Assembly: GCA_027604705.1 (NCBI GenBank) | Contig: JADHYV010000025.1 | Location: 124,001-188,000 of the forward strand | Length of the DNA stretch: 64,000 nt | From: Allomyces arbusculus | Lineage: Eukaryota; Blastocladiomycota; Blastocladiomycetes; Blastocladiales; Blastocladiaceae | Direction of reading: 5' to 3' | In this document: positions 47,907 to 57,481 of the stretch, piece after piece | Numbering within the stretch: the stretch's first letter is position 1 | Layout: each line of letters opens with the position of its first letter | Program-made: the position numbers and the translations under genes | The notes under the pieces: model-generated | Seen by the model: the letters and a program-made list of their open reading frames with translations, nothing else | What the model was told of the DNA's origin: nothing | Database searches by the model: none

Positions 47907-49720
47907 CGCATCTGCTGCTGGTGATGCGCCTGCTGCTGATGTTGCTGCTGCTGCGACATCTGCGACGCCTGGTCCGACCCCGCCTGCGGCGGCGGCGGCG
48001 GCGGGACCGCGACCGGCCACGCGGCGTGCGGCGTCATGAGCATCCCCGCGGGCACCAACGCGCCCGCCAAAGCCGCCTGCGTCATGCCCCCATTCGGCCC
48101 TGGCGGCAACGCCAAGCTCCCCGGCACACTCGCCGGGTGAAACGGCGGCGGCACGACGCCGTCCCCCAACAACAGCCCCCTGACCGACGGCAACTCGTCC
48201 CTCCCGCCGCCCGCCCCCGCTGCCGCGGCGGCTGCGGCTGCCGCTTCCGTCGCGTGTTTCCGACGCAGTTGCCAGTCGACCAACTCCTGCTGCGAGAGGT
48301 CGGCGACACGGACGTCGGTCGAGGCCTTGGTGACGAGCCGGACCACTTTGCGCGTGAGGACGGCGTCGGTCCAGACGACGCCGTCGAGCTCGAAATTGGC
48401 TGGGTAGTTGGCGTAGATGCTGCGCTTGATATACGCAACGGCCTCGTCGATTTCCGGCCGCGTCAGGTCCTTAACGGAGGTGCGCGACGTGGCGAACGCC
48501 CAGTCGCGCTTGAATTTGCGCACCATCGACTACAAGTAGGGTTGGGGTGAGTGGGATGGCGTAACGTGGAAGGAACTGTACGAGGGGTGTGAGGTGGATC
48601 CGGCGGAAGTGGTGATTCGGCAGCGGATTCGCCCCAGGCCGGAGCCCCAAACAACACCACCACCACCACCACCACCACCACCACCACCACCCTCGACCGA
48701 GGGGATCCAAATCGCGATAATACACACCTCGAGCGCCGGCGCGCGCTTGCGCCGCTTGGCTGGTCTCGGGCCCGCGCTGCCCGCGGGGGACGCCGTCGAC
48801 GACGCCACGGTCGCAGGCGTGCTCGGCATCGCCGTCGGACCCGGGACTGGCGTGCTCAGTGCGCGCGGCATCGCGGGCGCCTGCAGCGGCGTTGCCGGCG
48901 GGAGCGCCGTGGTCCCAGCGGGAGGCGCGGGGCTCGCGGGCGCCGTCGACGCCGTCGAGTGCGACGTCACGACCTGCATTGGCTCTGCGGCAGCGACTGC
49001 GGGCGTGCTGGACCCGATTCGCGGTGGGACGGCCGACAGTTGCGCAACCCGGTCCTGCAGTGCCGCAACGGTCGCCTGTAATCCAGCGACCGCGTGGTGC
49101 AGGACCGCGAGCTGGTGCTCGACGGGCGCCGAGTGCGTGCAGGTGCATGCGGCGTTGTGTGTCGGCCCAGCGACGGGCATGAGCGGCGGGTAGGCGAAAT
49201 GCGTGACGGCCGACATGGCCGTCGTCGACGACGGCGCCGAGGCCGACGTCGGCGTGGGAATGTGGTGCGCGACGTTGCCGCCCGACCGCAGGCATTCGGA
49301 ACAGCCTGGGTCCGTGCAGGCGTGCGGAGCTCGCGGCGACGACGTGGCCGCGCCGGCGGCAGTGGTGGTGGTCGGCAGGTAAGGGCTCGCGTGCGCCGAG
49401 GTCGCGGGTGGGGTTGATGGGTCGTTGGCCGGCGTTGTCATTGATGTCGGCGGGTTGTAGGGCCCCGCGGGGAAGGCGAGCGGGGTCGGTGCAGACTGCT
49501 GCATGGCGTGGCCGAGCGGCGGGGTCGGGTGCGGGACGTGCGGGTGCGGCGCGTGCGGCGAGTGCGAGTGCACGTAGTGGTGCGGAGCGTGGTGGATCGG
49601 CACGGGCACGGCGGCAAGGTGAGCTGAAGCGTGGTGGTGGTGCGGTTGGTAGTGGTAGTGGTAAGGGACCGCCGAGCCGGCCGTGGGAGCCGCTTGCGTG
49701 GGTGCGCTGGTCGACGACAT
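47753..49720 (-). CDS. Polyglutamine, His/Pro-rich nuclear-type protein, unknown
   Basis: Two exons, 49720-48728 and 48529-47753, encode 589 residues; the 198-nt intron has donor GTGTGT. The first 100 residues are His/Pro-rich (HYHYQPHHHH, then HHAPHHYVHSH). A small cysteine cluster (CTDPGCSEC) lies near 135-150. A heptad-like helix (HQLAVLHHAVAGLQATVAAL) follows near 190-215. A basic nuclear-localisation-type cluster (PAKRRKRA) ends exon 1. Exon 2 begins with a compact, well-composed domain (KFKRDWAFATSRTSVKDLTR, then IDEAVAYIKRSIYANYP) of about 80 residues, then Ala and Pro runs and a pure polyglutamine tract of about 23 residues. The layout suits a transcriptional regulator. I do not recognise the exon-2 domain. 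Confidence 0.75.
47838..47905. repeat. Pure CTG/CAG microsatellite, coding for polyglutamine
   Basis: A 68-bp uninterrupted triplet run, CAG on the coding minus strand, about 22-23 units with no CAA interruption. Further short CAG-rich text flanks it. Confidence 0.95.
48655..48691. repeat. CCA microsatellite inside the polyglutamine-gene intron
   Basis: About 12 perfect CAC/CCA units (TGG on the coding strand) lie within the 198-nt intron 48530-48727, which explains why a Gly run appears in the unspliced frame. Confidence 0.9.
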
Positions 49721-51436
49721 GGCTGGCCGACACGTCGATTGATCGGTTCTTGCTCGAGTCCTGACAGCGACGACCGCGAAGATCTGCACACGCCCTGCGG
49801 GTCCTTCGCGCGGGGGACCGCACCAACTTTATGGCCGCCGCGAATTACTTACAACACGGATGTGCCGTGTCGGCGCGCCGACGCACACCTGCACCTTGGC
49901 ATGCGCGACCGACATTCGCGACCGCACCCAGGCCCAACCTGCGGGCCATCCCTCCTCTCCCGCTCACACCAGCCGTCGGCCAGCTGGCGCCCGACACCAA
50001 TGCTGAGACATGCACGGCGTCGCGCGCACCGGCGCCTCCTCCGCCCATGCAAGGGCCGGGCAAGGCAGAGACATGCCCGCGAAAAGCGCGTCGTGGTCAG
50101 GCCGAGACTAATCGCGCGCGCCGGCGTGTGGAGCAAGTGCGCGGGAAGAGATGATCCGGCGCGCGCGCTGCCGGGCGGAACCGAAACACCGGAAAATGAA
50201 ATGAAAAACGGGAAGCGAAAAAGGGAAGGGTTTTCCGCTTTTGCCCGGGCGAAAGGCCAGCTTGCGAGCGCGCTTACACAGCCTACGACGTGCTTGTCAA
50301 ACAGCGTTTCGCCTGCACAAGGGTTACGACCGGCCTTAGTCACGGGCCGCTCAAGTCGCCGTATCTTGCCGCCCACCAATGCATGCGCGCACGTATGTAG
50401 CGCCACGGAAAAGGCAAAGATGAACGAAAGCGCGTGAGGAGAACCGCTTGATCAAATATGAAATGACGAGAGCGGCGCGTCTCGCGCCCTCCGTATCCAC
50501 GATCACGGCCTGGCGCGCGTGGTTTTTCTCCGCATGATGACCATGATGGTGGGATCGTGCTGCTTGTCCGTCGACGACGAGGACGACGACGAGGTCGACG
50601 GCATAGCCCAAGCGTGTCTCGTCGAACGCCCGGCGAAAAGGCACACGACACAGCGCCACGATGCGGCCCGCCAGCGTCCAGTCCTGCCCCCGCCGCCGCC
50701 CCTTCCAGAACCACCGCAAATCAGTTTTGCCAAGAAATGAGGTGGAGAACGTTCGCCCCCCACATGCACATCGATAGGCCTTGTTCGGCATGAAGTGGAA
50801 GCGAACTGGGGAATGGTGGCGGTCGCGGAAACCTCGCTCCGCGGCCATCGCGTCGCGCCCCCGCACGCGCGCCATTTTTTATGGAATACGCGACGTGCTT
50901 GTCCCGCCACCAACACGAATGGTGATGTACATGATTTCGTCAACGTCAAAATGGGCGCGCGGCTCCACCACCAAAACAGGCCTTTTCTTGGATGCGACCG
51001 ACGCAACACGCGACGACGTATCCGACGGTATCCGGGTCATTTCCGTACATTCACGCGCACGCACTTCGCATACGGTCCTGAGTCAATTCCGGGTCCTCTT
51101 GGTGAGCATTTTTCTTGACGCGCGCGCAGCGTGGATGACGAGATCGAGAACAAAAGTCATTAGACTGCCGGTATTTACGACGGGACACTAGGCGCCGCGC
51201 GCCTCTCGTCTCGCTGGTGGTTGTGATCGAACGCGCGTCGAAATGAAGCGAGACGACGCGTGCGGCGCACGGGCGACAATATTGGCCTGTGCATGGGCGC
51301 GCTGGATCTGCAGCTGACCCGGTGGCCACCCTTGGCATCATCCAAACCCTGGAAGTGGACGTGGGGACGACAACAAACTCTTGGACGACGAGGACCGGCC
51401 ACGTCGCGCATTGAGCCAGGCATGGCCGCTCGCGTT
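49721..51436. other. Long intergenic region without a firm gene
   Basis: About 1.7 kb upstream of the polyglutamine-protein gene. Two opposing frames overlap at 50,351-50,875 (-) and 50,519-50,740 (+); both have plausible composition, so at most one is real. Neither has a known motif. The minisatellite follows on the right. Confidence 0.4.
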
Positions 51437-52110
51437 CCTCTCCACCCCTGCGCAACTCGCGACGGCGGTGCCCAGTCGATTTGGTCGCTCGTGCTCATCT
51501 CCACTTTGGCTCGGCTCGCGACAGCGGCTCCGAGTCGTGCCGGCCGTTCGTGCTTTTCTCCACCCTCGCAAGTGGCGACGCGGTAATGTCGAGCCGAGCT
51601 GGTCACTCGTACATCGTACACTTCTCCGCCCTCGCGCACGACTCGCAACAACGGCGCCTCGGCGTGCCGGCTGTTCATGCTTCTCTCCACCGTCGCGACT
51701 TGCGATCGCACTGATGGCGGCCAGTTGTGTTGGCTGTTCGTACACTTCTCCATCCTTGCGCGACTCGGGGCGGTCGCACCCATCCGTGTTGGCCGTTCAT
51801 CCTCTCCATTCTCGTAGCTGGCGACAGCGACTGCGGCGCCGAGTCGTGTCGACCGTCCACGCTTCTCTCCACCCTCGCGCGACTGTCGACGGCGGTCCTT
51901 AGTCGTGTTGGCCGTTCGTGCTCTCCTCCACACTCAGAGCTGCCGACGGCAGTGTCCAGTCATGAAGGCTGTTCGTGCACCTCTCCACCCTCGCGCAACT
52001 CGCGATGGTCGCACCCAATCCATATTGGCCGTTCCTCTCCACCTTTGCGCGACTCGTTACGACGGCACCTCATTGTGTCGGCCATTCGTGCTCCTCTCCA
52101 CCCTGTCAAG
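51437..52110. repeat. Degenerate minisatellite, unit about 60 bp, about 12 copies
   Basis: CTCTCCACC-type phrases recur at roughly 51437, 51496, 51555, 51621, 51680, 51746, 51800, 51863, 51923, 51979, 52034 and 52092. Each is followed by text like CTCGCGCGACTCGCGACGGC and by GTGTTGGCCGTTCGTGC. Spacing is 54-66 bp and copies differ by many substitutions, so the array is old. It lies downstream of the helicase stop. Confidence 0.85.
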
Positions 52111-52208
52111 TCGCAATGGGACCCGCAAATGAGAATGAACAACATATATCCACCATTATGCGCCCCCCGCCCCCCCCACCTCCCACTCTCCACCGACCCT
52201 CCCACTCT

Positions 52209-54335
52209 CTACTTGGTCACTGAAAACGACGCTTTCTGCTTCAACCGCTCCTGAATCGCCGTCGCGAGCGCGCGCGAGTCCTTGGTGATCAGCGACACCG
52301 CGTACCCCGGCCGTCCGGCCCGCGCGGTGCGTCCAATCCGATGCAGGTACTCGATCGCCGAATCCGGGAAATCGTAATTAACGACCAGCGAGACCTTGGT
52401 CGTATCGAGCCCACGGGCCGCAATATCTGTGCACACGAGAATTGCGCCGTCCGTCTGGTCAAACTCGTGCCAGACACTGGCGCGCTCTTCGGCTGACTGC
52501 ACGCCGACGAGCTTGAACACGTTCGGGATGCGCTTGGTCGTGGTTAGGTACGAGTGGAGGGCGTCGACTGCGGCCCGGCGGTTGCAGAACACGAGCACCG
52601 AACCGGGCAGTTCCGACTCCCGGTGCTGCTTGAGAATATCGAGGACCGCGAGGTGCTGGTTCGCCTGGTACTGTTTGGGCACATCGACGAATTTCTGCCG
52701 GCACTTGGCGAGCGGCCGGTGCAGCTTCGAGGTCGTGACCATGTGCAGCCCGCCTTCGGCAAACAAAACCTGCATCGAATTGTGCAGCGACTTAGGCAGC
52801 GTCGCCGTGACCATCAGACATAATGCGTGCCGTGCCGGCATCGCGTTCGCGTGGTACGCGCGCGAGCTGGGATGCTTGTCGTCGCCACCGAGCGCGAGAA
52901 TCGGCCGTGCCGAGCTGTGCCGCGACCGCGCCTGCGCGACTTCCTGCACGAGCTTAATCGCCTTGAGCGCCTCGGTCGAGAACCCTTGGTCGAAGATAAA
53001 ATCAGCCTCATCAAACACGATCAGTCGCGTTTCGGCGAGGGCGACACGGCCCTTGCCGAGAAACTCGACCAGCGACCCGGGCGTCGTGAGCAGAATGTCG
53101 ACCGGGTCAGCGATGATGCGTTTCTGGTGCTGCAGCGGCGTCGATGTGGTCATGGCCACGACGCGCAGCCGCGCCTCGTGCGACATGACCTTGGCGACTT
53201 TACCGACTTGGCGGAGCAAGTCGTGTGACGGGAGAAGAACCACGGCGCGCGGATAGCCCGGCCGGCGCAGCGGAATCGGCTTTTTGGGCAATTTCGGCAT
53301 CGCTGGTGCCGGTACCGGGTCAGCAGCGGGCGCACCGTCGCCGTTGTCCGTGACCGACGTCGCATCCGCCTGTGCGGCAGCGAGCTGGTCGCGCACGGTC
53401 TGCTGCTGCGTTTGTGCCTCGGCAAGCGCCGCGTTATAGGCGTCCATCTGCGCAGAATACTCGGCCTCATGCCGCCGCAACACGTCAAAGACGGGTGCCA
53501 AGTACGCGAGTGTCTTGCCCGACCCAGTCTCGGCCGCGATCAACACCCCTTGCAACGCCGACTTTTCCGTATCCGCTGGCGGCGACGCCGCCCACTGGTT
53601 AACGACCGCCGCAGTCCGTGCCTGGACCTCGGTCGGCTTCAACGCCGCATTCTCACCCGACGTGGCCTTGACGACCGACTCGGCAGCCTGCGCAACGGCC
53701 GCGTCAAACCCGAGCTCCACAAACGACTTGGGGCGGACCTCGTCGGTCGGCGGTTGAAGGATCTGGTCGTTCACATGCATCAGCTGGAACTCGGGCCCGC
53801 GGCGCCTCGGGTCGCGCAACAGGTCGCTCGCCTCCTGCTGCAGCTGCTGCCGCTTGGCCGCCATCGACGACCTGTCGATGGTCTGCGTACGCGCCAATTT
53901 TTGGGCCAGCTTGTTCCGCCACGCGCCGCGGCCCTCCCACGGCCGTGGTTCATGCTCGGACGCGCGCGGCCTTGGGCGATCGGATGACGGAGGGCGATCG
54001 CCGTCAACGTCGCGGCGCGGCGCGCGAGGTGCGGAATTGCTGCTGCGGTCGCTGCTGGATGCGTCGCGGCCGCGACTGGAGCCAGAACGGTCGTCATCGC
54101 GGGCCCGCGGCGCGCGGGAGGCGATATTGCTGTTGCCACTGCTGCCGAGATCGAGACGAGGAGGTTTTCTGCGGCCGCTGCTGGTCGCGAATCGGCCGTC
54201 GCGGTGCTTGGGCCGGGCGCCGCCGGCGGCGGCAAGAGAGGTCGCGGTGAAGTGGCGGTGCGGGGCCGGCAGGGCGCCGGCGAGCGCGAGCGATGTGGGA
54301 ACGCGTCGTGCGGCCAGTTGGAACCAGGTTAACAT
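52209..54335 (-). CDS. MRH4: Mitochondrial DEAD-box RNA helicase, Mrh4-like
   Basis: An intronless frame of 708 residues starts at the ATG at 54335. The N-terminus is Arg/Ala/Ser-rich without acids (M-L-T-W-F-Q-L-A-A-R-R-V-P-T-S-L), a likely mitochondrial presequence. A 150-residue Arg/Ser/Asp linker follows. Helicase motifs occur in order: KPTEVQ (Q motif), AAETGSGKT (I), TTPGSL (Ib), FDEAD (II), VTATLP (III, TAT instead of SAT), then VLVFCNRRAAVD (IV), TDIAARGLD (V) and HRIGRTARAG (VI). In yeast, Mrh4 aids late assembly of the mitochondrial large ribosomal subunit. An insert of about 55 residues with ALAEAQTQQQTVRDQLAA text splits motifs I and Ia. Assignment to Mrh4 rather than another mitochondrial DEAD-box protein is tentative. 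Confidence 0.88.
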   Translation of the reverse strand: MLTWFQLAARRVPTSLALAGALPAPHRHFTATSLAAAGGARPKHRDGRFATSSGRRKPPRLDLGSSGNSNIASRAPRARDDDRSGSSRGRDASSSDRSSNSAPRAPRRDVDGDRPPSSDRPRPRASEHEPRPWEGRGAWRNKLAQKLARTQTIDRSSMAAKRQQLQQEASDLLRDPRRRGPEFQLMHVNDQILQPPTDEVRPKSFVELGFDAAVAQAAESVVKATSGENAALKPTEVQARTAAVVNQWAASPPADTEKSALQGVLIAAETGSGKTLAYLAPVFDVLRRHEAEYSAQMDAYNAALAEAQTQQQTVRDQLAAAQADATSVTDNGDGAPAADPVPAPAMPKLPKKPIPLRRPGYPRAVVLLPSHDLLRQVGKVAKVMSHEARLRVVAMTTSTPLQHQKRIIADPVDILLTTPGSLVEFLGKGRVALAETRLIVFDEADFIFDQGFSTEALKAIKLVQEVAQARSRHSSARPILALGGDDKHPSSRAYHANAMPARHALCLMVTATLPKSLHNSMQVLFAEGGLHMVTTSKLHRPLAKCRQKFVDVPKQYQANQHLAVLDILKQHRESELPGSVLVFCNRRAAVDALHSYLTTTKRIPNVFKLVGVQSAEERASVWHEFDQTDGAILVCTDIAARGLDTTKVSLVVNYDFPDSAIEYLHRIGRTARAGRPGYAVSLITKDSRALATAIQERLKQKASFSVTK

Positions 54336-55523
54336 GATGCAATTCGGGGCTGTGTGATGGTCTCGATGGTGGTTAATCACAAAAGAAGTGGTGTTGATCG
54401 CGAGTTGCTGACGTAGTCATGTGCAGGCACGGGCGGGGTTGCCTGGTGCGGTGCGGTTTGCCGCTGTGGCTGCACGTCAAGTGTCGAGCCGTGCTCCAGC
54501 TGCATGTTCATCCACATGATCTCGACGACGACGACAGAGTCGACAACTTTTATTTCTTTGGCAAATGGGTTCCGCATCGGCATGCGCCGGTGTTGAAGCA
54601 GCATCAGTTTCATCAGCGGTGCTAGGCCGCTGCCCCTACCCACGATCAATGACGCTCCTTGCAGATTTCCCAGATTGATGCATTCGAATTTGACAAGAGG
54701 TGCACCTGGTGGAGAAAAACAGCGACGAGCTGTTCATTACTCACAGTGCGACAAACGGCCATTTGAAGGGACAGAGTGACGACGACTATAGATGATTCAA
54801 ACAGGCTCATTTCGTTGTCTTCGCGCTTTTCCGGAAAGTGCCATTCCATGTCGCTCGGCTGCATCATTTTTTCAAGGTGGTTGACTTCCACGGACAGCAA
54901 CGCAATTGCGAGAACTAATTACGCTCGGGTGTTGAGCTGATACTTGACTGACGTCGAGCATCGGCAACGATGGCGGTGCGAGAGAAAGCAGGTAGCGAGA
55001 CCCCAATTCTTGATTGTCGTCTGCCGCGCTGATATTTTTGCGGCGCCTTTCACGCGTCTGCTCCGTCGCGTTATGGCATGCTCGAGTCAAGTACTTTAAT
55101 GGCTCGATCTCGGCCGGATATGGACCGCAAATTGCAAGCGAATATGCAGCCAAACCGAAAGCTTCAACAGTAAGGCTTATTGCGCAAGAATGAATACGAG
55201 AAGCTGAACCGATGCGTAGAAATGCGACACTGAGCACCACTATAGAATCTATAAGCCCTGGAAACGTTTGCACCTACCGCCCTGAACCCGGAACCGGCAC
55301 CCGAACCCAAACATGAAGCGAAAAGGACCTGAACGACAAACAACGGAAGACGACAAAACGAAAAAAAAAATCCAACGAAACGGTGCAAGGTCGACCGCCA
55401 CCAGGAGAAACCATCCCAAAATGAGGGTGAGGGGGTCGCGGGTCGACCTCAGAAGCGAGCAAAGAGCGAGAGAAAGCACGTCGAGTTGACAAATGAACCT
55501 CAAGCCCTAACCACGACAACGGC
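54336..55523. other. Intergenic region, lower GC
   Basis: About 1.2 kb between the helicase 5' end and the carrier-gene stop, both on the minus strand. The right part is A-rich on the plus strand. Only short motif-free frames are seen. Confidence 0.5.
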
Positions 55524-56895
55524 TCACAGCCACCGGTTCAGCATCTCGTAAACCCCAAAGATGACCGCCGACGTCGGCGTCGACTTGACGACCGTGACCA
55601 AGCACCCACGGTACAATCCAGCCCATCCTTCGGCGCAGTACAAGTTGCGTCCGACGGCCAAGAATCCGGCCCGCGCCGCCTCCTTGGCCGCTCGCGTCGC
55701 CTCGGCGACCGCGTGGGCGTTCCCGGACCGCTGTGCGCGTGCCACAGCTGCCGCAGCCAGCTCCTCGGCGGTCTGCTGCCGCGACTTGATCACGTCAGCC
55801 GGGAACAGGACCACGTTGTAGGACACGCCCGCGAGCGCACCTGCCGCAAGCAGTTCCGGAACCGCGAGGTCGGCCTTCGACGACGCGCCGCGGTACCTGA
55901 TGAACTGCTGGATCGCGACTTCGTAGACGCCAAACCACGCCGCCGACCCGCCGGTCTCGCGCAGCATCGTCCCGACATGGCCGCGGTAGAACCCACGCAC
56001 GCCGTGCGTCGCGTAGGTGTGTCGAATCACGTCAATCGGACCACGGTACCGGATCGGACCCGCTACGATGGGCTTTTTGGTGGTGGTGGGTGCTGGAGTC
56101 GTCGAGTGCGTCGCCATACTGGCCAGCAGCGGCGACGCAAGCGAAACCGCGATCTTCTTGGGTGCCGACGGCTGAGTGTAGTGCCGCTTCTGCGCGGCGC
56201 CGACGGCCGCAGCGGCGGAAGACGACGTTGACGAGGATACCGCGGTCGAGATGGACGAACCGGTGCCGAGCTGGTGGCCCATTTCCTGCACCTGCAGCTT
56301 GCACTTGACGAGCTCGATTGGCGTGAGCAAAAACGACGCGACGGTGCCCGCGAGCGCACCCGCCGTGAAGAGTTGGGGCAAGGTCAGCGGCACGTCCGGG
56401 TCGGCGTCGGTGTTGGATCGGATCGCATTCTGGATGGCGTTGTAGCTGACGAACAAGGTTGCGTTTTCGAGAACTGCGCCGACGAGCGGCGAAGCGAGAC
56501 CCTAGTCGTGGATCGAGTGTGAGCTGGGGGGAATGACGGTGAAAAAGAGAGTCAGATAAACGAATCCGCGTACTTTGTAGAGGCCACGGACGCCCTCCTT
56601 GTGCACAATCTTGCGGAAGCAGTCGACCGAGCCCGTGTACATTTTCGGTCGGCCGGCGTCGGACGTCATCGGCTGGCTCTGGAGCCGAACTTTCACTAGA
56701 CGATCCGGCAACAGCGAGTAAGCACATCGTCCTTGCGTACGTCCAGGGCACGCACGACGACACCGTACCGGTGTCGGCCGGGAACTCGACAATCTTGCCG
56801 CACACGCCCGCGATCGAACCAAAAGCGACATCGCGCAACGCTGCCCATGCCGCTGGCCGTCCATTGAGATCATGAGAGTCGCCACCATGGGTCAT
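55524..56895 (-). CDS. ORT1: Mitochondrial ornithine carrier (Ort1/Arg11-like)
   Basis: This is an inner-membrane carrier that exchanges ornithine/arginine-type amino acids between matrix and cytosol. Three exons (56895-56769, 56695-56574, 56501-55524) encode 408 residues; the introns are 73 and 72 nt. The three carrier repeats are visible: EFPADT joined to VKVRLQSQ across intron 1, then [17 protein letters not shown], then [37 protein letters not shown] matches yeast Ort1 closely. A Ser/Ala-rich insert of about 70 residues (near [18 protein letters not shown]) lengthens the second repeat, and a 30-residue Ala/Glu-rich insert lies in the third; typical carriers are about 300 residues. The related basic-amino-acid or carnitine carriers are the alternative. 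Confidence 0.9.
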
Positions 56896-57481
56896 ACCGA
56901 ACCACCACTTGCCGTTGGGTTCGGGGGGTCAAACGAGACGTGCGGGGAGGGAAAACGAGTGCGACACGCGCACGCGTGTCGGCGATCGGTCTGCGTCAAG
57001 GCACGCAAACGAAGTGTTCTTTAAGAAAGTTGCTTGTCGTCGTTCCACCGCGGCCAGACGCGCAGCGGATCGAGTCGAGTGGAGGGCGCGCGAGGTTGGT
57101 CGCCGCAGTGGGGAGTGAGTGCTGGGATGCGGGGGACTGCGCGATGCTTGGACGCGGGCGAGCGAGTGCCAGGGCCAGTTTGCAGCAGGTTGATGTTGCC
57201 TCCGCGGAAGGGACGAGCGGATCCAGGGTCGTCGTAGAAGATATTTAGAACAGCGACACTGGAGTGCGCAAGCGCAGCAGACTCAGCAGACTGTGATCAC
57301 CGAAAATCATCCAGGACTACGCACGCACGCGACAAGTGCGTGACGTGAACAGTCAAATGTCTCTCATGTCTCTCACCGAAAGCAAGTTTGAATCATTGTC
57401 ACATTCACGGCGAAACGTCGCGATGATAGAGACCTTTAGCAAAGCCCCGAGATGAGATTTTTCCCGAGGTTTAGACATCCG
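56896..57481. promoter_or_regulatory. Region upstream of ORT1
   Basis: About 590 bp of normal CpG-rich sequence ahead of the carrier start. Plus-strand frames here are open but motif-free. CpG density drops abruptly at its right end. Confidence 0.35.

Noticed and set aside
48471-49826. 451-codon minus frame overlapping the polyglutamine gene's first exon
   Set aside because: It is in a different phase from the exon carrying the ATG, His/Pro-rich domain and nuclear-type cluster, and it reads through the intron repeat as a Trp run.
51437-52110. CRISPR-like array
   Set aside because: Copies are contiguous and diverged with no constant repeat separated by unique spacers, and the host is eukaryotic; it is a minisatellite.
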